A DNA stretch of 64,000 bases from Tardiphaga sp052076105 (GCF_052076105.1 NZ_CP197245.1:5146001-5210000), one strand, 5' to 3'. Shown: positions 1 through 9,315, numbered from the stretch's first letter. Notes: generated from the sequence alone by a model not told the origin. Translations and numbers: made by a program.

Positions 1-2
1 TG

Positions 3-995
3 TCGCTGAAGGCCACCGACCTCGACCTTGAAGTCACGGAAACCCTGGCCGCCGAAGTCGGCACCGCCGGTTCCACCACCGTACCTGCGCATATGTTCTA
101 CGACATCGTCCGCAAGCTGCCGGACGGCTCGCAGATCGTGCTCGAAGCCGATGGCGACCGCTCGGTGATGGCGATCCGCGCCGGCCGGTCGCGCTTCACC
201 CTGCAGACGCTGCCGGAGAATGATTTCCCGGATCTCGCCGCCGGTGAGATGACGCATTCGTTTGCGCTGCCCGCCTCCGACGTCAAGCGCCTGATCGACC
301 GTACGCAGTTTGCGATCTCCACCGAAGAGACCCGCTATTATCTCAACGGCATTTATCTCCACGCCGCCGGCACCGCGACCGCAGCAACCCTGCGTGCCGT
401 CGCCACCGACGGTCATCGTCTGGCTCAGATCGACCTCAAACTGCCCAAGGGCGCCGACGGCATGCCGGGCGTCATCGTGCCGCGCAAGACGGTTGGTGAA
501 GTGCAGCGCCTGATCGAGGATCTGGAAGCCGAGATCACCATCGAGCTGTCGCAGGGCAAGATCCGCTTCACGCTTGGCAATGTGGTTCTGACCTCGAAAC
601 TGATCGACGGCACGTTCCCGGACTATGGCCGCGTGATCCCGCAGAACAACGACAAGGAACTGGTGATCGACAAGAAGGATTTCGAGAACGCCGTCGACCG
701 CGTCTCGACAATCTCCAGCGAACGCGGCCGCGCCGTGAAACTCGCGCTGTCGGCGGGCAAGCTGGTGCTGTCGGTAACCAATCCGGATTCCGGCAGTGCG
801 ACGGAAGAGCTCGAGGTCGAATACGCCTCCGACGCGCTCGATATCGGCTTCAACTCGCGCTACCTGCTGGACATCGCCGCCCAGATCGAAGGCGAAGTCG
901 CCGTACTGCGCCTCGCCGATCCAGGCTCGCCGACGCTGGTGCAGGACAAGGACGCCAAGGGTGCCCTCTATGTGCTGATGCCAATGCGGGTGTGA
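3..995 (+). CDS. dnaN: DNA polymerase III beta subunit (sliding clamp), 5' end missing
   Basis: Ring-shaped processivity clamp that tethers DNA polymerase III to DNA. The reading frame is open from base 3, so the gene enters from the left edge; 330 residues are visible of a protein usually about 370 long, meaning roughly the first 40 residues lie outside. The first visible residues (SLKATDLDLEV) match the first clamp domain, and the C-terminus ends with the typical LMPMRV, part of the site that binds clamp partners. It is followed by recF and, further on, gyrB, the usual origin-proximal order; dnaA is expected to the left. An internal ATG at 93 is not the true start because homologous sequence continues upstream of it. 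Confidence 0.97.
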   Translation, partial: SLKATDLDLEVTETLAAEVGTAGSTTVPAHMFYDIVRKLPDGSQIVLEADGDRSVMAIRAGRSRFTLQTLPENDFPDLAAGEMTHSFALPASDVKRLIDRTQFAISTEETRYYLNGIYLHAAGTATAATLRAVATDGHRLAQIDLKLPKGADGMPGVIVPRKTVGEVQRLIEDLEAEITIELSQGKIRFTLGNVVLTSKLIDGTFPDYGRVIPQNNDKELVIDKKDFENAVDRVSTISSERGRAVKLALSAGKLVLSVTNPDSGSATEELEVEYASDALDIGFNSRYLLDIAAQIEGEVAVLRLADPGSPTLVQDKDAKGALYVLMPMRV

Positions 996-1030
996 GGCCC
1001 CTTCTGGCGCCGCATAGACTCACTAGATGT

Positions 1031-1167
1031 CGTCATGGCCGGGCCTAACGCGAAGCGTTGCTTCGCTCGATGTCCCGGCCATCCACGTCTTAACGGCCAT
1101 TCCGCAAGGGCGTGGATGCCCGGCACATCGAGCGAAGCAGCGCTTCGCGCTTGGCCGGGCATGACGA
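1031..1167. repeat. Inverted pair of dispersed palindromic repeats (copy A)
   Basis: Two related units of about 60 bases face each other. The first runs from CGTCATGGCCGGGC (1031 onward) to about 1092, the second from about 1109 to GGCCGGGCATGACG at 1167. Each unit is itself an imperfect hairpin: outer arms of the GCCGGGCAT / ATGCCCGGC type enclose an inner GCGAAGC / GCTTCGC pair. The same unit recurs singly at 47752-47800 and 51294-51347. The pair could fold into a large cruciform or RNA hairpin between dnaN and recF. Short palindromes of this look are common between genes in Bradyrhizobium relatives; the family name was not determined. Confidence 0.85.
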
Positions 1168-1180
1168 GAGAATTTTGCCG

Positions 1181-2329
1181 ATGACCGCCTCCCGCATCCA
1201 TCGCCTGTCGCTCACCAACTTCCGCAGCTATCGCGCGGCATCGCTGGAGACGTCGGCGAACATGGTCGCTCTCGTCGGCCCGAACGGCGCCGGCAAGACC
1301 AATTGCATCGAGGCGATCTCGTTTCTGTCGCCAGGCCGCGGCCTGCGACGCGCGACGCTTGAAGACGTTGCGAATAACGAAGGTGACGGTTCATGGGCCG
1401 TATCAGCGACCGTCGAAGGCGAAGTGGGCCTCGCTACGCTCGGCACCGGAATCGATGCCCCCACCGCTGAAGGCGCCTCCACCAGCCGTCGCTGTCGCAT
1501 CGATCGCGAGCCGGTAGGCTCTGCCACGGCATTCGGTGATCACCTGCGCATGGTGTGGCTGACGCCCGCGATGGACCAGCTGTTCATGGGTGCCGCCTCC
1601 GAACGCCGGCGCTTCTTCGACCGCCTCGTGCTGGCCATCGACAAGGACCATTCCGGTCGCGTCTCCGCGCTCGAGCGAAGTCTGCGCTCACGCAACCGCC
1701 TGCTCGAGGAGCGCAACGGTGACAGCCACTGGCTCGATGCCATCGAGCGCGAGACAGCCGAACTCGCAGTTGCTGTCGCAGCCATGCGCGGCCAGACCGC
1801 GATGCGGCTCGCAGAGATGCTGCGCGTCCGCGGCGAAGCCTCGGCCTTTCCATCCGCACTCATCATGCTCGATGGATGGATGGAGAATGCGCTGGTCAAT
1901 GAGCCGGCCACAGCGGTCGAAGATCGCTATCGCCAGATTCTGCGTGATGGTCGCCCGCGCGATGCCGCTGCCGGCCGTACACTCGACGGCCCGCATCTCA
2001 CCGACCTGCAGGTGATCTATGCGCCGAAGAACATGCCGGCGCGCGACGCCTCCACCGGCGAACAGAAGGCGCTGCTGATCGGCCTCGTGCTCGCACATGC
2101 CACGCTGGTCGCCGAGATGACCGGCATCACGCCTCTGCTGCTGCTCGACGAAGTCGTCGCCCATCTCGACCCTGACCGGCGCAAGTCGCTGTTCGGCGAA
2201 CTCGCGAAATTGGGCGCCCAGGTCTGGATGACCGGCGCTGATCCTGCTGCTTTCGGGGATATCGGCCCCTCCGGCGAGATCTTCGACGTCGCGAATGGAC
2301 GGATTACCCGGCGCCAGTCCACCGGTTGA
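1181..2329 (+). CDS. recF: DNA replication and repair protein RecF
   Basis: SMC-like ATPase that acts with RecO and RecR to load RecA at single-strand gaps. The Walker A motif GPNGAGKT lies near residue 33 and the Walker B region LLLLDEVVAHLD near the C-terminus, with a signature-like STGEQKALL segment before it. The frame is open back to 1112, but those 23 codons are repeat DNA (copy A). The ATG at 1181, giving MTASRIHRLSLTNFRSYR and 382 residues, matches the usual RecF N-terminus and was chosen. The GAGAG upstream is a weak ribosome site. It follows dnaN in the same direction, but the repeat pair between them may partly uncouple transcription. Confidence 0.95.
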   Translation: MTASRIHRLSLTNFRSYRAASLETSANMVALVGPNGAGKTNCIEAISFLSPGRGLRRATLEDVANNEGDGSWAVSATVEGEVGLATLGTGIDAPTAEGASTSRRCRIDREPVGSATAFGDHLRMVWLTPAMDQLFMGAASERRRFFDRLVLAIDKDHSGRVSALERSLRSRNRLLEERNGDSHWLDAIERETAELAVAVAAMRGQTAMRLAEMLRVRGEASAFPSALIMLDGWMENALVNEPATAVEDRYRQILRDGRPRDAAAGRTLDGPHLTDLQVIYAPKNMPARDASTGEQKALLIGLVLAHATLVAEMTGITPLLLLDEVVAHLDPDRRKSLFGELAKLGAQVWMTGADPAAFGDIGPSGEIFDVANGRITRRQSTG

Positions 2330-2441
2330 ACCAAAGCAACACCTCTCGGAACTCACACTGAGTGCCCCGCGCAAATGATGTCGCTGCCCTAGTGGGCGGC
2401 GCTTTTGCATGCGCGTCACCAAACGTCGGAGGCTTTCAGTG

Positions 2442-4610
2442 ATGTTTTCAAGCAAGCGCGTGATGCAGTTCGCGGCCAGACACTCTCTGTTGGCCCTGCT
2501 TGTCAGTACAGCCATCGCCGGCGGCTCGCTGGCCTGCCGCGCCGAAGACGGCCTGGTGGATGTGAGGACGCTGCCGTACATCGACGGTGCGACGGCCCGG
2601 CCGGAAGCCGCCAAATATCCTAACCTCAGCGCCAGCTATTTTGGCGCGGGCACCGTTGCAGATACCATTGCCAGCACCGATAGATTACTCGCCGCCGATG
2701 GCTGGATCGCCTACACGCCGCCATTCGAGGCCTCGAAGCGCAGTCGCTGGTACAAGAAGGGCGCGCAGGGTGTGTCGGCATCTTTTATGACCGACGGCAG
2801 CCGAACGGACCGGTCCGGCGTCAGCTACAGCTCGCAGCGCCTGGAAGTGAATCTGCCCTTCCCCGAACGAGCAACCGACATCATCTATGACGAGCGGCGG
2901 CCATATCTCGGATGCGCGACCCCTGAAACGGTCGACGCAACGCTGGCTTTCTTTCAGAAAGAGCTCGCTGCATTGGGCTGGTCGCCACTATCCGCGAGTG
3001 CGGCGGAGGCTCGCTGGCCGGACGCGAAGATTGACGAAACGATCGCTGACGGCGTGCGTGTCTATTTCACCCGCGACGGCAACACCCGGCAATTGCCAGT
3101 GATGCTGACCCTGCAACGAGGCGCCGACAGCAAGACCAGTGTCGAGATTCGCGTCGCGCCATTCGCACTCCCGCAGGAGCTGGTCGCCGGCTCTGAATCT
3201 GCCGGCCTGCCAAAGCCGGAGCGCATCAAATCCGCCGGAACCACCGGCAGCGCAGATTCCATCAAGCGTGAAGCGCATGCGCTGATCCCGGCAGAGCTTG
3301 GCCCCGTGCTCGCCTTCTATCGCCGCGAACTCGGCAAGAAAGGCTGGATCGAACAAAGCAAGGACACCGTCGTCACCGCCGATCGCGCCTCGCTCGCATT
3401 CACCTCCCCGGAGGAAACTGCGACGATGCAGATTGGTCGCAAATACGATCTGACCACCGTGCAGATCGACGTGCAGGTTCTGCCATCTGTGATCGCAGCG
3501 CGCGCGAAGGCCAAAAAGGAAGCAGACGACCGCTTCATGAAGGATGCGCTTTCATTTGGCCAGGCTGTGATTGCCGAAGACAATGCGAGACGCGCCGCGG
3601 CACAGTCGGCGCGTGGACCGGAAGCTCCGCTCCGCACGATGAGTGGCTCCGCTGTACCCATTCCCGTGCCCGACACGGCCAGCGAAGTGGAATTCGACGG
3701 ACAAGCCGGCAAGCTTGAATTTGCAAGCACCTCCAGCGCCGGCGCTATCGCGGACTTCTATCGTGGCGGGATGAAGACGCTCGGCTGGAAGGCCATGCCA
3801 TCCGTCATCAACAATCCCAACATGGTGGTGCTCAATTTCAGCAAAAGCGGTCAGAGCATCGCGCTGACGGCGATGCAGATGGGCCCGAAGGTGAATGTTA
3901 CGGCGACAGGCTCGGGCCTGAAGGGCGCGCCTGTTGCAGCCTCTGCCGGCAACAAGACCACGACGGACAACGCCAAGAGTATCGAACAGGTTCTCGAATC
4001 CGATGGCGATGCCGATTATCCTACCCCGAAACAGCGGACGTTGCGATCGCTCGGCAAATCCGGGCTGCCCGGTGGCGCACCATTCCGGCATGAATTGAAC
4101 GCCTCCATTCCTGCCGGATTGGATTCTGTTCTGGCGTTCTACCGGCGCGAACTCACGCAGCGACAGTGGCAGGAAGATACAAAAAGCACGGTCATCAAGC
4201 CCGACACCGCCATGCTGGCCTTCAAGGCCCCCGGCGGTCCCGCCATGCTGAAGCTGGAGCGTCGCAACGATGAGACCACGGTCAGTCTTGTCGTGCGCCA
4301 TCCCACAGAAGCAACAAAGGCCGGCATTCTACCCGCACCGGGCAAGGTTCGGCTGCTGTTCGGAAATATGGGCGATGCCGAAGTGTCGGTCAGCGTCAAT
4401 AACAAGACGATCAAGGTTGGGCCCGGCGTAGGCGGTCCGCAGAATCCGAACGGGCCGACGATGGAACTGCCGCCCGGTGCCTACAAGGTCACAATCAGGG
4501 CCGCTGGCAAACCCGCGCATGACAGCACGATCAAGGTCGCGGCCAATGACAGCTGGGGTCTGATGGTCGGCCCCGACGGTCGGGACATCCTCCCCCTGCA
4601 GCTTTACTGA
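2442..4610 (+). CDS. Secreted protein with about five related alpha-beta units, function unknown
   Basis: I do not recognise the family. The start at 2442 is chosen because GGAGG (2428-2432) sits 9 bases upstream; it gives 722 residues with a signal peptide (FAARHSLLALLVSTAIAGGSLACRAED), so export is expected, and a Cys beside the cleavage region leaves a lipoprotein possible. Roughly five stretches share a helix of the form L-x-F-Y/F-x-x-E-L-x-x-x-G-W followed by beta-rich sequence, near residues 73, 167, 284, 434 and 556. The units at 284 (VLAFYRRELGKKGW) and 556 (VLAFYRRELTQRQW) are the most alike. The last 90 residues are Gly/Pro-rich beta sequence (ELPPGAYKVTIRAAGK), resembling a PEGA-type or Ig-like cap. 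It lies between recF and a FUSC-like membrane gene. Function unassigned. Confidence 0.85.
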   Translation: MFSSKRVMQFAARHSLLALLVSTAIAGGSLACRAEDGLVDVRTLPYIDGATARPEAAKYPNLSASYFGAGTVADTIASTDRLLAADGWIAYTPPFEASKRSRWYKKGAQGVSASFMTDGSRTDRSGVSYSSQRLEVNLPFPERATDIIYDERRPYLGCATPETVDATLAFFQKELAALGWSPLSASAAEARWPDAKIDETIADGVRVYFTRDGNTRQLPVMLTLQRGADSKTSVEIRVAPFALPQELVAGSESAGLPKPERIKSAGTTGSADSIKREAHALIPAELGPVLAFYRRELGKKGWIEQSKDTVVTADRASLAFTSPEETATMQIGRKYDLTTVQIDVQVLPSVIAARAKAKKEADDRFMKDALSFGQAVIAEDNARRAAAQSARGPEAPLRTMSGSAVPIPVPDTASEVEFDGQAGKLEFASTSSAGAIADFYRGGMKTLGWKAMPSVINNPNMVVLNFSKSGQSIALTAMQMGPKVNVTATGSGLKGAPVAASAGNKTTTDNAKSIEQVLESDGDADYPTPKQRTLRSLGKSGLPGGAPFRHELNASIPAGLDSVLAFYRRELTQRQWQEDTKSTVIKPDTAMLAFKAPGGPAMLKLERRNDETTVSLVVRHPTEATKAGILPAPGKVRLLFGNMGDAEVSVSVNNKTIKVGPGVGGPQNPNGPTMELPPGAYKVTIRAAGKPAHDSTIKVAANDSWGLMVGPDGRDILPLQLY

Positions 4611-4654
4611 AGACGAAGCGCACGGTCGCACCGGCGAGCGTATCCGCGGCAGCA

Positions 4655-5863
4655 TTGGGCCATGAAAAATCGCCTGTTGTGGGTGGCGCCGGGCGGCATA
4701 AATATCTGGCCATGCTGGTATTTCTGGCCATTCACCTGTCGCGGATCGCGCGCGCATTCGGGACTGAAATGCGGTCGCTGCCGGTCCCCGGACCGCGCAT
4801 GATCGACGAGGTCGAATGCATTTGTTCGGTGCTGCTGGCGATCGTCTTTTCGCACGCCATCGGTGCCGAGAATGTCGGCTGGGCGGCCTTCTCCGGCTAC
4901 ATGGTGATGCGTTCGCATGTCACCGAAAGCTTCACGCGCGGATTGCTCCGTGTGATCGGGACGCTCGCAGGTGCAGGGATCGCGCTTGCGGCCGCGCCGC
5001 TATTGCTCAAGCAGCCGTTATTGCTAAGTCTTGGCCTTCTGATCGGCGGCGGCATCACGCTCTATTTCGCCATCGTCGGTCGCCGTGCCTATGCGTGGCT
5101 GTTCACCGGCCTCACCTTTCTGATGGTGCTGATCGAAGGCATGGAACATGCGCGGGAGCCGATCCTTCGCTTTGCCTCGACGCGCGTGCTCGAAGTACTG
5201 GCCGGCACCACCGCCTGTGTCATTGTCAGCGCGATCTCGACCTGGACAGTGCGGCGCGCGCTACCGAATCCGGACAACAATCTGCGCGCCAAGCCGTACA
5301 ACCAGCCGACGCGGCAATGGCACGCCACAGTGGCGCGTCACGCGTTGGTCGGCGGCATTGCGCTGGCGCTGATCCCCTGGGCGTGGCTCTGGCTCGGCAT
5401 TCCCTCGCTCAGCCAGTCCAGCATCACGATCTTCGCGGTCATGCTGGTGCCGGCTGCCTCCCTCGCGGAAGGCATGCTCAGCCCGGTTTCCTCGCGCATG
5501 ATGAATCGGCTGGTTGGCTGTCTCGCCGGCGGTCTGCTCGCCAGCGCGATCCTGCTGGTCAGCCAGCATTCGCCGGTCGTAATGACCATCGGACTAGCGC
5601 TCGGCGTCATGATCGGCCGTCACGTCGAAAATGGCCCGCCCTCCATGAGCTACGCGGGCCTGCAGTTCACGCTCGCTTTCCTTGTGGTGCTGGTGCCTGA
5701 CAACTACGCCAATGCCGCCCTGGAGCCCGGTTATGACCGCCTGTTCGGCATTCTGTTCGGGATGGTGCTGCTGGAGCCGGTGGTGCTGGCCGCGCATCTG
5801 ATCGCCCGTCGCGGACTCAAAATAAACGCCACCAAGCCCGCTGCGGAACTGGCCGACAAATAG
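4655..5863 (+). CDS. FUSC-family integral membrane protein
   Basis: Polytopic membrane protein of the FUSC/aromatic acid exporter type. Hydrophobic segments fall in two clusters (about residues 55-185 and 225-380) separated by a short polar region (TVRRALPNPDNNLRAKPYNQP), giving about ten predicted helices. Families of this shape are linked to export of aromatic acids or other small toxic acids, but the substrate here is unknown. The start is uncertain: the longest frame begins with TTG at 4655, and ATGs at 4712, 4769 and 4799 are alternatives, none with a convincing ribosome site. It follows the secreted repeat protein by 44 bases, so co-transcription is possible. A second FUSC-like gene lies at 31955-33103. 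Confidence 0.75.
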   Translation: MGHEKSPVVGGAGRHKYLAMLVFLAIHLSRIARAFGTEMRSLPVPGPRMIDEVECICSVLLAIVFSHAIGAENVGWAAFSGYMVMRSHVTESFTRGLLRVIGTLAGAGIALAAAPLLLKQPLLLSLGLLIGGGITLYFAIVGRRAYAWLFTGLTFLMVLIEGMEHAREPILRFASTRVLEVLAGTTACVIVSAISTWTVRRALPNPDNNLRAKPYNQPTRQWHATVARHALVGGIALALIPWAWLWLGIPSLSQSSITIFAVMLVPAASLAEGMLSPVSSRMMNRLVGCLAGGLLASAILLVSQHSPVVMTIGLALGVMIGRHVENGPPSMSYAGLQFTLAFLVVLVPDNYANAALEPGYDRLFGILFGMVLLEPVVLAAHLIARRGLKINATKPAAELADK

Positions 5864-5996
5864 CCTCCGGAATGCACGCAAGCCGGGCATTTCGACGCCC
5901 GGAACAGGCGCGAAATCAGGCTGTAAAAACGGCCTCGATCCGGCTTGAAATTGCGCCAAAAAATCCCATTTATTCAATAGCTTGCTGCACGTTACT

Positions 5997-6011
5997 TTGC
6001 GCTAGGCGCAA
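5997..6011. promoter_or_regulatory. Palindrome TTGCGC-TAG-GCGCAA in the gyrB leader
   Basis: A perfect 6-base inverted repeat with a 3-base centre lies 79 bases upstream of the gyrB ATG. A related half site (TTGCGCC) is at 5951-5957. The 226-base gap between the FUSC gene and gyrB holds no ORF I would accept, so this is the likely promoter region. The DNA-binding partner is unknown; an operator role is inferred only from symmetry and position. Confidence 0.4.
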
Positions 6012-6089
6012 TGCGTCTTTCGTGGCACAAATAGAGCGATTCAGGCGCCGTTTTCCGCGCTGATTCGGCACACCTTCGAAGGCCCCTAC

Positions 6090-8531
6090 ATGACTGAACC
6101 AGCCCGGCAACCGATCGCCGACACTGAGCATGCCATTCCCGCTGAATATGGCGCGGAATCGATCCGGGTCCTGAAGGGACTCGACGCCGTCCGCAAGCGG
6201 CCGGGCATGTATATCGGCGACACGGACGATGGTTCCGGCCTGCACCACATGGTCTACGAAGTCGTCGACAACGCGATCGACGAAGCCCTCGCGGGTCATG
6301 CCAGCGCTGTCGAAGTTATTCTGAATGCCGACGGCTCAGTGACGGTGCGCGACGACGGTCGCGGCATTCCCGTCGACATTCACAAGGGCGAAGGCATTTC
6401 GGCGGCCGAGGTCATCATGACCCAGCTCCATGCCGGCGGAAAATTCGACCAGAACTCCTACAAGGTGTCCGGCGGTCTGCACGGCGTCGGTGTCTCCGTC
6501 GTCAACGCGCTGTCGAGCAAGCTGATCCTGCGCGTCTGGCGCAATGACAAGGAGCACCGCATCGAATTCGCGCACGGCGATTCTGTTGCGCCGTTGGCGG
6601 TCGTCGGCGATGCCAATGGCAAGCGCGGCACCGAAGTGACGTTCTATGCCTCGGCCGAAACCTTTACGACGCTCGAATATGATTTCGCAACGCTCGAACA
6701 TCGCCTGCGCGAGCTCGCCTTTCTGAATTCCGGCGTCAATATCAAGCTGGCGGATCTGCGTCATCCGGTCGAGAAGACCGAGACCATGATGTATGAGGGC
6801 GGAGTCGAGGAATTCGTCAAGTATCTCGACCGCAACAAGAAGGCGATGGTGCCGGCGCCAATCGTGATGCGCGCCGAACAGGGCGGTATCAGCGTTGAAG
6901 TCGCGATGTGGTGGAATGACAGCTACCACGAGAACGTGCTGTGCTTCACCAACAACATCCCGCAGCGTGACGGTGGCACCCATCTCGCCGGCTTCCGCGG
7001 TGCGCTGACGCGTCAGGTCAATGGCTATGCCGAAGTCGTGGCCAAGAAAGAAAAGATCGCGCTGACCGGCGACGACTGCCGCGAAGGTCTTACCGCTGTA
7101 CTTTCGGTGAAAGTGCCGGACCCGAAATTCTCGTCGCAGACCAAGGACAAGCTCGTATCCTCGGAAGTGCGTCCGGTGGTCGAGAACGTGCTCAATGAAG
7201 CGCTCGCTTCATGGTTCGAGGAACATCCGACCGAAGCTAAGATCATCGTCAACAAGGTGATCGAAGCCGGTGCGGCCCGCGAAGCCGCACGCAAGGCGCG
7301 CGAACTGACCCGCCGCAAAGGCGCGCTCGACATCGCGTCGCTGCCCGGCAAGCTCGCCGACTGCCAGGAACGCGATCCCGCCAAGTCCGAACTGTTCATC
7401 GTCGAGGGTGACTCGGCAGGCGGCTCTGCGAAACAGGGCCGCAACCGCGAATTCCAGGCGGTGCTGCCGCTGCGCGGCAAGATCCTTAATGTCGAGCGCG
7501 CGCGCTTCGACAAGATGCTGTCGTCCGAACAAATCGGCACGCTGATCACCGCGCTCGGCACGGGTATCGGCCGCGACGACTTCGATCTCTCGAAGCTGCG
7601 CTATCACAAGATTATTCTGATGACGGACGCCGACGTCGACGGCGCGCATATCCGCACGTTGCTCCTGACGTTTTTCTTCCGCCAGATGCCGACGCTGATC
7701 GAAGGTGGTTTCCTCTACATTGCGCAGCCTCCGCTCTACAAAGTGACGCGCGGCAAGTCCGAGCAATACCTCAAGGACGAACGCGCGCTGGAGGATTACC
7801 TGATCGAGACCGGTCTCGACGACTCCCTGTTCCGCCTCTCATCCGGCGAAGAGCGCACCGGCCGCGATCTGCTGTCGCTTGTGGAAGATGCCCGCGTCAT
7901 CCGTTTGACGCTGAACAACCTGCATTCGCGCTACAATCGCAGCGTGGTTGAGCAAGCAGCCATTGCTGGCGTGCTCAGCACCGATGTCACACGTGATCTG
8001 GCCAGCGCCAACGAAGCGGCAAGCTATATCGCGCGCCGCCTCGACGCACTGGCGGACGAAGTCGAACGTGGCTGGGTCGGTGAGTTCCGCGAAGGCGAAG
8101 GTTTCTTCTTCGAACGCACCATCCGCGGCGTGAAGGAAGTCGCGTTCATCGACGAAGCGCTGCTCGGTTCGGCCGACGCCCGCAAGCTCGACGAATATGC
8201 GGCACGCCTGCAGGAGGCCTATCCGAAATCCGGCATCCTGCGCCGCAAGGACATGGAATTCCCGATTCACGGCCCCGTTACGCTATTCGAGGCCGTGACA
8301 GATGCCGGCCGCAAGGGTGTGGCTCTGCAGCGCTATAAAGGTCTGGGGGAAATGAACCCCGGTCAGCTCTGGGAAACCACGCTCGATACCAATGAGCGCT
8401 CGCTGCTGCAGGTGAAGGTTAAGGAAGTCGACGAGGCCGACGACATCTTCACCAAGCTGATGGGCGACGTCGTCGAACCGCGCCGCGAATTCATTCAGGA
8501 CAATTCGCTCAGCGCGAATGTGGACGTGTAA
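6090..8531 (+). CDS. gyrB: DNA gyrase subunit B
   Basis: ATPase subunit of the type II topoisomerase that introduces negative supercoils. The 813 residues contain the GHKL ATPase region (YIGDTDDGSGLHHMVYEVVD, then DNAIDEA, then the ATP-lid glycines GGLHGVGVSVVNALS), the transducer domain, the TOPRIM start EGDSAGGSAKQGRNR, the TOPRIM acidic motif DADVDGAHI, and the C-terminal QRYKGLGEMNPGQLW. The glycine-rich QRYKGLGEMNP motif is shared with ParE, but the N-terminus and the dnaN-recF-gyrB order support GyrB. The ATG at 6090 yields a short disordered N-terminal extension before AEYGAESIRVLKGL, normal for alphaproteobacteria. Confidence 0.97.
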   Translation: MTEPARQPIADTEHAIPAEYGAESIRVLKGLDAVRKRPGMYIGDTDDGSGLHHMVYEVVDNAIDEALAGHASAVEVILNADGSVTVRDDGRGIPVDIHKGEGISAAEVIMTQLHAGGKFDQNSYKVSGGLHGVGVSVVNALSSKLILRVWRNDKEHRIEFAHGDSVAPLAVVGDANGKRGTEVTFYASAETFTTLEYDFATLEHRLRELAFLNSGVNIKLADLRHPVEKTETMMYEGGVEEFVKYLDRNKKAMVPAPIVMRAEQGGISVEVAMWWNDSYHENVLCFTNNIPQRDGGTHLAGFRGALTRQVNGYAEVVAKKEKIALTGDDCREGLTAVLSVKVPDPKFSSQTKDKLVSSEVRPVVENVLNEALASWFEEHPTEAKIIVNKVIEAGAAREAARKARELTRRKGALDIASLPGKLADCQERDPAKSELFIVEGDSAGGSAKQGRNREFQAVLPLRGKILNVERARFDKMLSSEQIGTLITALGTGIGRDDFDLSKLRYHKIILMTDADVDGAHIRTLLLTFFFRQMPTLIEGGFLYIAQPPLYKVTRGKSEQYLKDERALEDYLIETGLDDSLFRLSSGEERTGRDLLSLVEDARVIRLTLNNLHSRYNRSVVEQAAIAGVLSTDVTRDLASANEAASYIARRLDALADEVERGWVGEFREGEGFFFERTIRGVKEVAFIDEALLGSADARKLDEYAARLQEAYPKSGILRRKDMEFPIHGPVTLFEAVTDAGRKGVALQRYKGLGEMNPGQLWETTLDTNERSLLQVKVKEVDEADDIFTKLMGDVVEPRREFIQDNSLSANVDV

Positions 8532-8558
8532 CCAAAGACAACCGCGCTGCCGAGGCCG

Positions 8559-9260
8559 CTAGGTCGTTTCTTCGGCATAGGGCGCGAGTACGTCGAGCAG
8601 ATCCCGCCCTCGCGCCGGGGTCGGCTCCACCAGCGCACGGTTGGCGACCGAATCCAGATGCGAATGCATCAGCGACATCGCCTTGTTGGCGTCGCCATCC
8701 TGCAGCGCCTCGATGATCGCAATATGCTCGTTGATGCCGCATTCCGATGAATGCGGCCGGCTGAACAGCGATAACGTCAGACAGCAGCGATAGGCGATCT
8801 CGCTCACATAGCGGACCAGCACCGGGCTGTTGGTCATCGACGCCAGCATGATGTGAAATTCCGTCGCCAGGCGGATCGACACCGCGTTCGGCCCATGCTC
8901 CGCCTCGCGTTCCGCCTCCACATGCGCCTTGAGCCGCGCGATCTGGCTGCTGCTGAGCTTGCCGGCGATTTTGCGGACGATCAGCCGTTCGAGATCCATC
9001 CGGATGTCGAAAATATCACGCGCGTCCTGCCAGCTCGGCGTCACCACCACAGCAATGCGGTTACGACGCAGCTCGACCAGCCCCTCGGAGGCCAGTTGCC
9101 CGAGCGCGTAGCGGGCGATGGTACGGCTGACGCCGAAGCGTTCACCGAGCGAGTCCTCGGGAAGCTTGGCGCCAGGTTCCAGGGCCTGCTCGATGATCGC
9201 CCGCCGCAGCGCTCGGCAGATCATCCCAACCTTGTCTTTTGAATTCGGCGCTTCTGGCAT
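8559..9260 (-). CDS. GntR-family (FCD-type) transcriptional regulator
   Basis: DNA-binding regulator of 233 residues. An N-terminal winged helix-turn-helix (about residues 10-75; AIIEQALEPGAKLPEDSLGERFGVSRTI region) is followed by an all-helical effector domain of the FCD/FadR type, with candidate metal or ligand residues in ATEFHIML and INEHIAIIEAL. It is transcribed away from the ABC transporter and amidohydrolase genes, so it is probably their regulator and responds to the imported compound or a breakdown product. Two matching palindromes lie in the shared intergenic region. AGG about 9 bases before the ATG supports this start. Confidence 0.9.
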   Translation of the reverse strand: MPEAPNSKDKVGMICRALRRAIIEQALEPGAKLPEDSLGERFGVSRTIARYALGQLASEGLVELRRNRIAVVVTPSWQDARDIFDIRMDLERLIVRKIAGKLSSSQIARLKAHVEAEREAEHGPNAVSIRLATEFHIMLASMTNSPVLVRYVSEIAYRCCLTLSLFSRPHSSECGINEHIAIIEALQDGDANKAMSLMHSHLDSVANRALVEPTPARGRDLLDVLAPYAEETT

Positions 9261-9304
9261 TCAATCGAACCTGTCGCGATCTCCGCACACGGGCCGTGCC
9301 CGAA

Positions 9305-9315
9305 GTGCATGCAAT
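9305..9315. promoter_or_regulatory. Candidate GntR operator, site 1 (GTGCATGCAAT)
   Basis: This 11-base site is the exact reverse complement of site 2 at 9405-9415 and is centred on the palindrome TGCATGCA. It lies 45 bases upstream of the regulator's ATG and about 110 bases upstream of the ABC ATPase start. Paired symmetric sites in a divergent promoter next to a GntR gene fit autoregulation, but binding is inferred. Confidence 0.55.

Noticed and set aside
1112..1180. Upstream extension of the recF frame
   Set aside because: The codons fall in a dispersed palindromic repeat; homology to RecF starts at 1181.
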